A stretch of DNA of 14,509 bases from HRBIN12 sp964640965. Lineage in GTDB: Bacteria; Actinomycetota; UBA4738; HRBIN12. The position numbers were made by a program, and so were the translations under genes. Location: the NCBI GenBank assembly GCA_964640965.1, contig CAZXJB010000070.1:1-14509 (forward strand), read 5' to 3'. Below the pieces are notes generated by a model. It ran no database searches, was not told the origin of the DNA, and saw only the letters and a list, made by a program, of their open reading frames with translations. Positions 6,878-13,311 of this stretch are shown in pieces (positions within the stretch are counted from its first letter, which is position 1; the number at the start of each line of letters is the position of its first letter).

Positions 6878-7993
6878 GTGACCGACAAGGGCTTGCGGCA
6901 GGTCGTGGCCGCGGAGACGCGGATCTCGGACATCGACGGCGTCCAGGGGCGCCTGTGGTACGTGGGCTACGAGATCGAGGAGCTCGCCGCCCAGAGCACC
7001 TTCGAGGAGGTCGCCTTCCTCCTCCACCACACCCGCCTCCCGACGCGGGAGGAGCTCGAGGGGTTCACGGCGTTCCTCGTGGACGAGCGGGAGGTCTCGC
7101 GGTTCCTCCGCGACCTCATGCCGACCCTCGCGCAGCAGACCTCGCCGATGTCGATGCTGCGCACGAGCGTCTCGGCGGCGTCCGCCTACGACCCCGACGG
7201 CTGGGACGACTCCCCCGAGGCCAACGAGCGGAAGGCGTACCGGCTCATCGCGAAGACCCCGACGCTGCTCGCGATGTACCACCGGATGCGCACCGCCCAG
7301 GAGGTGATCCCGCCGAACCCGAAGCTCTCGCACGCCGCGAACTTCCTCGCGATGCTGCTCGGTGAGGAGCCCTCACCGGAGGACGCGCGGACCCTCGATA
7401 TGACCCTGATCCTCTACGCCGACCACACGATGAACGCCTCGACGTTCACGGCGCGGATCATCGCCTCCACGCTCGCCGACATGTTCTCGGCGATCACCGG
7501 CGCGATCGCCGCCCTCAAGGGCCCGCTCCACGGCGGGGCCAACGAGGAGGCCATGAAGATGCTCGAGGAGGTCGGCTCGCCGGAGCGCGCCGAGGCCTAC
7601 GTCGCGGACCGCCTGGCCCGCAAGCAGAAGATCATGGGCTTCGGGCACGCCGTCTACAAGACGATGGACCCGCGGGCGAGGATCCTCAAGCGCCTCTCGC
7701 GCGAGGCCGGCGAGCGCCACGGCGACCTGCGCTGGTACGAGATCTCCGAGGCGATCGAGCGCGCGGTCGCCGAGCAGAAGGGCCTGCACCCCAACGTCGA
7801 CTTCTACGCGGCGAGCGTCTACCACGTGCTCGGCATCCCCACCGACCTCATGACGCCGATCTTCGCGATGGCCCGGATGGCCGGGTGGACGGCCCACGTG
7901 CGCGAGCAGTACGCGGATAACCGCGTGATCCGGCCGGACTCCGAGTACGTGGGACCCCGGGACCAGCGCTACGTCCCGATCGACGAGCGCTGA
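6878..7993 (+). CDS. gltA: Citrate synthase
   Basis: A 371-residue enzyme condensing oxaloacetate and acetyl-CoA to citrate. The catalytic triad is visible: His218 in GPLHGGANEE, His257 in GFGHAVYKTMDPR and Asp308 in NVDFYAAS, matching pig His274, His320 and Asp375. The N-terminus (ETRISDIDGVQGRLWYVGYEIEELA) and length fit the short dimeric type shared by Gram-positive citrate synthases and 2-methylcitrate synthases. The TCA neighbours favour citrate synthase, but 2-methylcitrate synthase activity cannot be excluded. The frame is open upstream to an ATG at 6767. I chose GTG 6878 because GGAG lies 7 nt before it and the extra residues are Arg/Pro/Gly-rich and unlike the family. It is divergent from mdh, and its stop is 7 bp from the metF stop. 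Confidence 0.93.
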   Translation: MTDKGLRQVVAAETRISDIDGVQGRLWYVGYEIEELAAQSTFEEVAFLLHHTRLPTREELEGFTAFLVDEREVSRFLRDLMPTLAQQTSPMSMLRTSVSAASAYDPDGWDDSPEANERKAYRLIAKTPTLLAMYHRMRTAQEVIPPNPKLSHAANFLAMLLGEEPSPEDARTLDMTLILYADHTMNASTFTARIIASTLADMFSAITGAIAALKGPLHGGANEEAMKMLEEVGSPERAEAYVADRLARKQKIMGFGHAVYKTMDPRARILKRLSREAGERHGDLRWYEISEAIERAVAEQKGLHPNVDFYAASVYHVLGIPTDLMTPIFAMARMAGWTAHVREQYADNRVIRPDSEYVGPRDQRYVPIDER

Positions 7994-8020
7994 CGCCGGC
8001 TCACCCGCGCGGCGCCGGCG
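7994..8020 (+). terminator. Weak hairpin at the gltA/metF convergent junction
   Basis: CGCCGGC (7994-8000) pairs with GCCGGCG (8014-8020) across a 13-nt loop. It starts directly after the gltA stop and lies partly inside the metF 3' end. No T-tract; in DNA this GC-rich it may be chance. Confidence 0.27.
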
Positions 8021-8918
8021 GGCGCGGCAGGAGCCCGGCCCCCTCGATCACGGCCCGGACGCCGGCCTCGCGCCCCATGCCCATCACGTGCACGCCGGCC
8101 ACGCCCGGTGTGGCTCGCAGGCCCCGCACGAGCTCGATGCACCGCGCGACGCCGACCTCCGGGGCGCCCTCCCCCGCCTCCTCGAGCTCGGCGATGAGCC
8201 CGGCGGGGACCGAGACCCCAGGCACCCGCTCGTCCAGGAACCGCGCCTGCCTCGCGCTCGCGAGCGGCGCGACCCCGACGATGACGGCCGCGCGCTCGGT
8301 GATGCCGCGGGCGCGGGCGAGCTCGAGCCAGGCGCCCAGGGCCTCGAGGTCGTAGGCGATCTGGGTCATCACGAACCCCGCGCCGGCGTCGAGCTTGCGC
8401 TCCAGGCGGGTCGGGTCGTAGCCGGGCGCGAGCGGCACGTCGGCCACGCCCACGAAGTAGGCCGGCGCCGGGTCGACGGCGGCGCCCGAGGGCAGACGCC
8501 CGCGCTCGCGCAGCTCGGCGGCCATCCGGACGAGGCCCTCGACCGCGAGGTCGTGGACGGCGGTGGCCTCCGGCTCGTCCCCGGCCGCGAGCGGGTCGCC
8601 GGTCAGGCAGAACAGGTTCCGCGCCCCGAGCGCCCACCCGGCGAGCAGGTCGGCGGCCAGGGCGAGCCGGTTCCGGTCGCGGCAGGTGATCTGCATCGTC
8701 GGCTCGAGCCCGGCGGCCGCGACGAACGCGGCGCCGGCGACGGGCGACATGTGGGCCGAGGCGCGAGGGTTGTCGGTGACGTTCACCGCGTCGGCGCACC
8801 CGACGAGCTCGCGCGCCTGGGCCCGGACCGCGTCCGCATCGGCCGAGCGGGGCGGGACGACCTCGGCCGTGACGACGAACGTCCCGGCCCGGACGAGTCG
8901 CTCGAGGCGGCTCGTCAC
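8001..8918 (-). CDS. metF: Methylenetetrahydrofolate reductase family protein
   Basis: A 305-residue TIM-barrel protein of the MetF family (COG0685), which reduces 5,10-methylene-THF to 5-methyl-THF for methionine synthesis. Visible features: VTAEVVPPRSAD (17-28), equivalent to SFEFFPPRT of E. coli MetF, with Glu19 at the catalytic Glu28 position; then ITCRDRNR, CLTGDP, KLDAGAGFVMTQIAYD and VGVAPLASARQARF, in family order. It departs from the enterobacterial form (VTDNPRASAHMS replaces VTYGANSGERD), so cofactor and exact substrate are less certain. The GTG start gives a GTGA overlap with the folD stop, and TSRLERLVRAGTFVVTAE is family-like, so folD-metF is a coupled pair. The upstream open frame inside folD is not coding. 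Confidence 0.85.
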   Translation of the reverse strand: MTSRLERLVRAGTFVVTAEVVPPRSADADAVRAQARELVGCADAVNVTDNPRASAHMSPVAGAAFVAAAGLEPTMQITCRDRNRLALAADLLAGWALGARNLFCLTGDPLAAGDEPEATAVHDLAVEGLVRMAAELRERGRLPSGAAVDPAPAYFVGVADVPLAPGYDPTRLERKLDAGAGFVMTQIAYDLEALGAWLELARARGITERAAVIVGVAPLASARQARFLDERVPGVSVPAGLIAELEEAGEGAPEVGVARCIELVRGLRATPGVAGVHVMGMGREAGVRAVIEGAGLLPRPPAPRG

Positions 8919-9784
8919 CGCTGCGCTGCCTGCCGCTCCGCCGCGGTGACGGTGTTCACGAGCAGCATCGCCACGGTCATCGGGCCGACCCCACCGGGCA
9001 CCGGTGTGATCGCGCCGGCGACCTCCTTCACGCCCTCGAAGTGGACGTCGCCGATGAGGCCGCCGCCGGGCGCCCGGTTCGTGCCGACGTCGATCACCGT
9101 CGCCCCGGGCTTGACCATGTCGGCCGTGATCATCTCGGCCTTCCCCGCGGCCGCGACGAGGATGTCCGCCCGCCGCGTGTGGCTCGCGACGTCCCGGGTC
9201 CGCGTGTGGCACAGCGTCACGGTGGCGTTCGCCCGCTCGTGGCGCTGCGCGAGCATGATCGCGAGGGGCATGCCGACGAGGTCCCCGCGGCCCACGATGC
9301 ACACGTCCTGCCCCTCGATCGGGATCTGCGAGCGCACGAGGAGCTCGACGATGCCGTAGGGCGTGGCGGGCAGGAAGACCGGGTGCCCGCGGGACATGAA
9401 CCCCACGTTCGTCGGGTTCAGCCCGTCCACGTCCTTCTCGGTCGAGATGGCTCGCTGCACGGAGAACTCCGAGATGTGATCGGGCACGGGCAGCTGCACG
9501 ATGATGCCGCTGATCCGCGGGTCCTTGTTGAGGCGCTCGATCTCGGCGAGGACCTCCTCCTCGGACACGTCGGCGGGCATGTCGACGCGCTCGGAGTAGA
9601 TCCCGGCCTCCTCGCACGCCTTCTGCTTCATCCCGACGTAGACCTTCGAGGCCGGGTGGTCGCCGACGAGGATGGCGGCGAGCCCCGGCCGGACCCCGCG
9701 CTCGGCGAGCGCGCGGACCCGCTCGGCGACCTCGGCGCGCACCTCGGCCGCGATCGCCTTCCCGTCGATGATCCTGGCTGTCAT
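8915..9784 (-). CDS. folD: Bifunctional methylene-THF dehydrogenase/cyclohydrolase FolD
   Basis: A 289-residue enzyme converting 5,10-methylene-THF to 10-formyl-THF through methenyl-THF. Tyr49 and Lys53 of YVGMKQKACEEAG are the catalytic pair. IVQLPVP, STEKDVDGLNP, the dinucleotide loop GRGDLVGMP and PVPGGVGPMTVAMLL follow in canonical order. The loop reads GRG where most FolD proteins have GRS, a conservative but notable change near the cofactor phosphate. ATG 9784 is preferred over ATG 9793: MTARIIDGKAIA is the standard N-terminus, and a TAGGAT -10 box ends exactly 7 nt before it with no clear Shine-Dalgarno, implying a leaderless mRNA. Its product supplies the formyl groups used by PurN and PurH. 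Confidence 0.95.
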   Translation of the reverse strand: MTARIIDGKAIAAEVRAEVAERVRALAERGVRPGLAAILVGDHPASKVYVGMKQKACEEAGIYSERVDMPADVSEEEVLAEIERLNKDPRISGIIVQLPVPDHISEFSVQRAISTEKDVDGLNPTNVGFMSRGHPVFLPATPYGIVELLVRSQIPIEGQDVCIVGRGDLVGMPLAIMLAQRHERANATVTLCHTRTRDVASHTRRADILVAAAGKAEMITADMVKPGATVIDVGTNRAPGGGLIGDVHFEGVKEVAGAITPVPGGVGPMTVAMLLVNTVTAAERQAAQR

Positions 9785-9791
9785 GTCCCGC

Positions 9792-9797
9792 ATCCTA
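9792..9797 (-). promoter_or_regulatory. Leaderless promoter -10 box of folD-metF
   Basis: TAGGAT on the minus strand is followed by 7 nt (GCGGGAC) and the folD ATG, so transcription should start at or beside the A of ATG. No TTGACA-like -35 is visible 16-18 bp upstream, where the purH hairpin lies. Confidence 0.55.
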
Positions 9798-9805
9798 TCC
9801 GTCGG

Positions 9806-9825
9806 GGTCGGCCCGGGGGCCGACC
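9806..9825 (-). terminator. Hairpin after purH, upstream of folD
   Basis: GGTCGGCCC (9806-9814) pairs with GGGCCGACC (9817-9825), at least 8 perfect bp with a tiny loop. It lies 29 bp past the purH stop and just before the folD -10 box, well placed to end purN-purH transcription and insulate folD. No T-tract. Confidence 0.5.
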
Positions 9826-9854
9826 GATGGTCACCTCGTGCCGGCCGGCGCCGG

Positions 9855-11390
9855 CTAGTGGCGGAAGTGCCGCCGTCCGGTGAGCACGACCGCCATCCCC
9901 CGCGCCTCGGCGGCGGCGAGCACGTCCTCGTCCCGGATCGACCCGCCGGGGTGGATCACCGCGGTCACGCCGGCGTCGGCCGCGACCTCCACCGCGTCGG
10001 GGAACGGGAAGAAGGCGTCGGAGGCCATGACCGCCCCCTTGGCCCGATCGCCCGCCTTGCGCACCGCGAGCCAGGACGCGTCCACCCGGGACATCTGCCC
10101 CGCGCCGATGCCCACGGTGGCCAGCTCGCGCGCGAAGACGATCGCGTTCGACTTCACGCGCATCGCGACGGTCCAGGCGAAGAGCAGGTCCCGCCACTCG
10201 TCCTCGGTCGGCTCGCGCGCCGAGACGACCTCCATGTCCTCCCGCCGCTCGACCACGCGGTCGCGGTCCTGCACGAGCGCCCCACCGGGGAGCGGCCGCA
10301 CGTCCAGGCCGTCCCCGGCGGGGAGCGGGGCCCGCACGACCCGGAGGCCCTTGCGCTGGCGGAACGCCTCGAGCGCGCCCTCGGTGAAGGCGGGCGCGAC
10401 GACGACCTCGGTGAAGACCTCCGCCATCGCCCGCGCGGCGTCCTCGTCGGCTTCCCGGTTGAAGGCCACGATGCCGCCGAAGGCCGAGACCGTGTCGGAC
10501 TCGTACGCGCGCCCGTACGCCTCGGCGAGGGTGGCGGCGACGGCCGCCCCGCAGGGGTTGTTGTGCTTGACGATGACCGCGGCCGGCCCCTCGAAGGCCG
10601 CGGCGAGCGCGTACGCCGCGTCGAGGTCCAACCAGTTGTTGAACGACATCTCCTTGCCGGCGACGAGGACCTCGGCGCCGCCGAGCGGGCCCGGCCCGGC
10701 GATCTCGGCGTAGAGCGCCCCCCGCTGATGCGGGTTCTCGCCGTAGCGGAGGTCCTCGAGCTTGCGGTAGGCGAGCCCGACGAACCCCGGCAGCCCCTCG
10801 CCGGCGGCGAACCAGGCCGCCACCGCCGCGTCGTAGGCCGCGGTGTGGGCGAAGGCCTCCGCGGCGAGCTCGCGGCGCAGCTCGAGCGGGAGCCCGCCCT
10901 CCCGGTCGATGGCCCCGAGGATCTCCCCGTACCGGGCGGGATCCACGACGACCCCGACGGAGGCGGAGTTCTTCGCCGCCGCCCGCACCATCGCCGGCCC
11001 GCCGATGTCGATCTTCTCGACGATCTCCTCGGGCCCCGCGCCGCTCGCCACGGTCTCGCGGAACGGGTAGAGGTTCACCACGACGAGGTCGAACGGCTCG
11101 ATGCCGTGCTCGGCGAGCTCGCGCTCGTGCTCGGGCCGGCGCCGGTCGGCGAGGATCCCCGCGTGGATCCGCGGGTGCAGCGTCTTCACCCGACCGTCGA
11201 GCATCTCGGGGAACCCCGTGACCTCCTCGACGGGCGTGACGGGCACCCCGGCGTCCCGGAGCGCCGCGGCGGTGCCGCCCGAGGAGACGAGCTCCACCCC
11301 TCGCTCCACGAGCCCCCGCGCGAGCTCCACGACGCCCGACTTGTCGTAGACCGCCAGCAACGCCCGGCGGACCTGCCGGACCTCGCTCAT
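9855..11390 (-). CDS. purH: Bifunctional AICAR transformylase/IMP cyclohydrolase PurH
   Basis: A 511-residue enzyme for the last two steps of IMP synthesis: formyl transfer from 10-formyl-THF to AICAR, then ring closure. The N-terminal MGS-like cyclohydrolase domain (about 1-145) shows YDKSG, SSGGT, GRVKTLHPRIHAGIL and KIDIGGPAMVRAAAKN. The transformylase domain shows RYGENPHQ (215-222), VIVKHNNPCG with catalytic Lys275-His276, SDTVSAFGGIVAFN (298-311) and, near the end, GAGQMSRVD and HPGGSIRD. Length is close to the typical value (E. coli 529). The ATG overlaps the purN TGA (ATGA at 11390-11387), so the genes are coupled. The frame stays open upstream of this start, but that part lies inside purN and looks non-coding. 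Confidence 0.97.
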   Translation of the reverse strand: MSEVRQVRRALLAVYDKSGVVELARGLVERGVELVSSGGTAAALRDAGVPVTPVEEVTGFPEMLDGRVKTLHPRIHAGILADRRRPEHERELAEHGIEPFDLVVVNLYPFRETVASGAGPEEIVEKIDIGGPAMVRAAAKNSASVGVVVDPARYGEILGAIDREGGLPLELRRELAAEAFAHTAAYDAAVAAWFAAGEGLPGFVGLAYRKLEDLRYGENPHQRGALYAEIAGPGPLGGAEVLVAGKEMSFNNWLDLDAAYALAAAFEGPAAVIVKHNNPCGAAVAATLAEAYGRAYESDTVSAFGGIVAFNREADEDAARAMAEVFTEVVVAPAFTEGALEAFRQRKGLRVVRAPLPAGDGLDVRPLPGGALVQDRDRVVERREDMEVVSAREPTEDEWRDLLFAWTVAMRVKSNAIVFARELATVGIGAGQMSRVDASWLAVRKAGDRAKGAVMASDAFFPFPDAVEVAADAGVTAVIHPGGSIRDEDVLAAAEARGMAVVLTGRRHFRH

Positions 11391-12034
11391 CCCGCTCCCT
11401 CCTCGTCCCGCGCCTCCTCGTCCTGCGCTCCCCGGACGTGCACGATGCGCCCCTCGACCCGCAGCCGCCCCTCGATGAGGGCGCGGACGGCCCGGGGGAA
11501 GATCCGATGCTCGGTCTCGTGGATCCGCCGCCGGAGCGACTCCACGTCGTCGTCCTCCCGCACGCGGACCGGCTCCTGGGCCACGATCGGCCCGTGGTCG
11601 ACCTCCTCGTCCACGAGGTGGACCGTGACGCCAGTGACCTTCACCCCCCACGCGAGCGCGTCCTCCACGGCGTGCATCCCGGGGAAGGCGGGCAGCAGCG
11701 CGGGGTGCAGGTTCACGATCCGGTCCGGGAAGGCCGCGATGAGCTCGGGCCCCACGATCCGCATGTAGCCGGCGAGTGCCACGTGGGTGACGCCGCGCTC
11801 GCGCAGGAGGTCCCGCAGCGCCCGGTCGTGCGCGACCCGATCCGGGAAGTCCCGCGGCGAGCACACCACGGCCTCGATCCCGCGGGCGCGCGCCCGCTCG
11901 AGCGCCATCGCCTCCGGCCGGTCGGAGACGACCACCACGATGTGCGGGCCGACGTGGGGATCGTCCATGAGGGCCTGCAGGTTGGTGCCGGTCCCCGAGG
12001 CGAGCACGGCGAGTCGAGGGTCCAAGGCCGACAT
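11387..12034 (-). CDS. purN: Phosphoribosylglycinamide formyltransferase PurN
   Basis: A 215-residue 10-formyl-THF-dependent GAR transformylase, third step of purine synthesis. The nucleotide loop ASGTGTNLQAL (12-22) is present. The catalytic set is Asn108 and His110 in IVNLHPALLPAFPG and Asp146 in VDEEVDHGPI, matching E. coli Asn106, His108 and Asp144. AGYMRIVG (88-95) is a further signature. The Asp/Glu-rich C-terminal tail (QDEEARDEEGAG) is not conserved. A textbook promoter (TTGACG, 17 bp, TAGCGT) ends 8 nt before the ATG, so the mRNA should have almost no leader. First gene of purN-purH and divergent from the 12108 gene. Confidence 0.95.
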   Translation of the reverse strand: MSALDPRLAVLASGTGTNLQALMDDPHVGPHIVVVVSDRPEAMALERARARGIEAVVCSPRDFPDRVAHDRALRDLLRERGVTHVALAGYMRIVGPELIAAFPDRIVNLHPALLPAFPGMHAVEDALAWGVKVTGVTVHLVDEEVDHGPIVAQEPVRVREDDDVESLRRRIHETEHRIFPRAVRALIEGRLRVEGRIVHVRGAQDEEARDEEGAG

Positions 12035-12042
12035 GTGCCCTC

Positions 12043-12071
12043 ACGCTAGGCAGCGGCCCCGAGGGCGTCAA
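12043..12071 (-). promoter_or_regulatory. Promoter of purN-purH, near-leaderless
   Basis: On the minus strand TTGACG (12071-12066) and TAGCGT (12048-12043) are separated by exactly 17 bp, the best sigma-70-like promoter in the window. The -10 ends 8 nt before the purN ATG, so the mRNA would have about 0-2 leader bases. GAGGG lies in that 8-nt gap and would be at or upstream of the transcription start. Confidence 0.68.
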
Positions 12072-12095
12072 ACGCGTCCCGGCCAACCCACGCGG

Positions 12096-12101
12096 TACGC
12101 T
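12096..12101 (+). promoter_or_regulatory. Leaderless promoter -10 box of the B-box membrane gene
   Basis: TACGCT is followed by 6 nt and the GTG at 12108, and no Shine-Dalgarno is present. This is the usual geometry for transcription starting on the G of GTG. No clear -35. It sits back-to-back with the purN promoter in a 73-bp divergent gap. Confidence 0.52.
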
Positions 12102-12107
12102 TGCGCC

Positions 12108-12704
12108 GTGGCGGCTGAGCAACGGGAGCGGGACCGAGCCGTCCGCGCGGAGCGGTGCGACCTGCACCCCATCCGCCCGGCCATCGCTCGGTGCGCCGAC
12201 TGCGGCCGTCCCCTGTGCCTCGCCTGCGCGATCCCGGTCCGGGGTCGGGTGCTCGGCTCCGAGTGCCTGCCGCCGCCGCTCGCCGCGGAGGCCCCCGCCC
12301 CCCGACGCGGACGAGCGCGACCCTCCCCGCTGCTCGGGGTCGGCCTCGGCGTGTGCCTGCTCTCGACCGCCCTGCCCTGGAGCCGGTTCGGGCCTGGCTC
12401 CGGTCCGTTCGGAGCCTGGGACGGGCCGGCCCGATGGGCGCTCGCCTCGGCGGCGGCCGCGACGCTCGGGGCTCTGCTGTGGCTCGCGGCGACGCTGCTC
12501 GGCCACGGGCGCCTCCCCGCCGAGGCCGTGCTCACGAGCCTCGGCGCCGTGGTCGCGCTCGCCGCGGCGATGGCGATCTGGTGGCCGCCGCCGTTCACCC
12601 GCCCCTGGATCGGCCCGTGGGTCGCGATCGCCGGTGGGCTGTGCTGCCTCGTCGCCGGCCGGCGCGCGGCGAGGCGGCGGCGGACCTCGACGCGCCCTGG
12701 TTGA
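12108..12704 (+). CDS. B-box-type zinc-finger membrane protein, function unknown
   Basis: A 198-residue protein in two parts. The N-terminus has Cys17, His20, Cys29, Cys32, Cys37, Cys40 and Cys53 in a C-x2-H-x8-C-x2-C-x4-C-x2-C spacing, with a further Cys, resembling a B-box zinc finger (RCADCGRPLCLAC at its core). A Pro/Arg-rich linker (about 55-73) leads to four hydrophobic segments (about 73-90, 108-131, 139-158 and 165-184) and a basic C-terminus (RRAARRRR). The finger is probably cytoplasmic. Such zinc-ribbon or B-box plus transmembrane proteins are common and uncharacterised in actinobacteria. The GTG start is supported by the -10 box 6 nt upstream; the longer open frame overlaps purN antisense and is Arg-rich. 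Confidence 0.78.
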   Translation: MAAEQRERDRAVRAERCDLHPIRPAIARCADCGRPLCLACAIPVRGRVLGSECLPPPLAAEAPAPRRGRARPSPLLGVGLGVCLLSTALPWSRFGPGSGPFGAWDGPARWALASAAAATLGALLWLAATLLGHGRLPAEAVLTSLGAVVALAAAMAIWWPPPFTRPWIGPWVAIAGGLCCLVAGRRAARRRRTSTRPG

Positions 12705-12729
12705 CTCGCCCCCCCGAGCGGTGTTGGAT
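12701..12729 (+). promoter_or_regulatory. Promoter of the 12774 membrane gene
   Basis: TTGACT (12701-12706) and TTGGAT (12724-12729) are 17 bp apart. The -35 overlaps the TGA of the previous gene. Transcription near 12736 would leave a leader of about 38 nt carrying AAAGGAG (12762-12768). Confidence 0.5.
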
Positions 12730-12773
12730 GGTCGCGGTCCGACACGGACCGGAGCTTCGTGAAAGGAGTGGGC

Positions 12774-13223
12774 ATGGCGCAGAGCGGTTCCGGGTTCGAC
12801 GTCTCGAAGCTCTCGATGGGCAGCAAGGTGCTCGGAGCCTCGAGCATCCTCCTGCTCATCTTCTCGTTCTTCGCCTGGCAGAAGGTCTGCGTCTTCGAGA
12901 TCGCGTGCGTGTCCGCCAACATGTGGGGTGGCGACGGCAGCGTCTTCGGCCTGCTCGCCGGCATCGGGCTGATCGCGCTCATCGCCTGGGAGGTCGCGGG
13001 CGCCCTGGGGGCGCTCGGCAACCTGAAGCTCGGGCAGCCCGCCTCGAAGATCGCCGCCTACCTCGGCTTCGCCGTGGCCGCCCTCACGATCCTGAAGTTC
13101 ATCTTCGCCCTCACCGAGTCGCCCGCCTTCGGGGCATTCATCGGGCTGATCCTCGCCCTCGCGGTCGCCTACGGCGCCTGGATGCGGTTCCAGGAGCCCG
13201 CCCCGTCGACCAGCGCGGCCTGA
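12774..13223 (+). CDS. Four-TM membrane protein, function unknown
   Basis: A 149-residue protein with no family I recognise. A short hydrophilic N-terminus (AQSGSGFDVSKLSMGSK) precedes hydrophobic segments at about 18-36, 56-82, 93-113 and 118-137. Between the first two lies WQKVCVFEIACVSANMWGGD, with Cys39 and Cys45, which could form a disulfide if that loop faces outward. The C-terminus is short and polar. ATG 12774 is chosen because AAAGGAG ends 5 nt upstream; a GTG at 12759 is in frame but overlaps that site. Lys, Ile and Phe are more frequent than in neighbouring proteins, while third positions stay GC-rich, so this does not suggest foreign origin. A strong hairpin follows. Confidence 0.78.
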   Translation: MAQSGSGFDVSKLSMGSKVLGASSILLLIFSFFAWQKVCVFEIACVSANMWGGDGSVFGLLAGIGLIALIAWEVAGALGALGNLKLGQPASKIAAYLGFAVAALTILKFIFALTESPAFGAFIGLILALAVAYGAWMRFQEPAPSTSAA

Positions 13224-13233
13224 TCCGGGACCT

Positions 13234-13267
13234 CGGAGGGCCCGATCCGGCCGGGTCGGGCCCTCCG
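13234..13267 (+). terminator. Long GC-rich hairpin after the 12774 gene
   Basis: CGGAGGGCCCGATCC (13234-13248) pairs with GGGTCGGGCCCTCCG (13253-13267), a 15-bp stem with a single T-G pair and loop GGCC. That pair is a G-U wobble in plus-strand RNA but an A-C mismatch in minus-strand RNA, so the hairpin favours plus-strand transcripts. No T-tract follows. Confidence 0.62.
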
Positions 13268-13298
13268 CCGGTGCGGCTCAACGCCACCCGTGCGGGGG

Positions 13299-13304
13299 TA
13301 GCAT
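13299..13304 (+). promoter_or_regulatory. Leaderless promoter -10 box of the 13312 gene
   Basis: TAGCAT is followed by 7 nt and the GTG at 13312, with no Shine-Dalgarno between. A recognisable -35 is absent (GCTCAA at the right spacing is a poor match). It lies just beyond the hairpin that closes the previous unit. Confidence 0.52.
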
Positions 13305-13311
13305 CGAGCTC

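Noticed and set aside
8001..9617. Single long frame suggesting a fusion upstream of metF
   Set aside because: The upstream part is an Arg-rich alternative frame of folD. The real metF start is GTG 8918, overlapping the folD stop.
11391..12506. N-terminal extension of the purH frame
   Set aside because: It overlaps purN in another frame and is Arg/Gly/Pro-rich. PurH homology begins at the ATG at 11390, which forms an ATGA junction with purN.
12068..13021. 317-codon minus-strand ORF across the B-box and 12774 genes
   Set aside because: Low-complexity Ser/Pro/Arg composition, antisense to two frames with clear zinc-finger and TM patterns and their own start signals.
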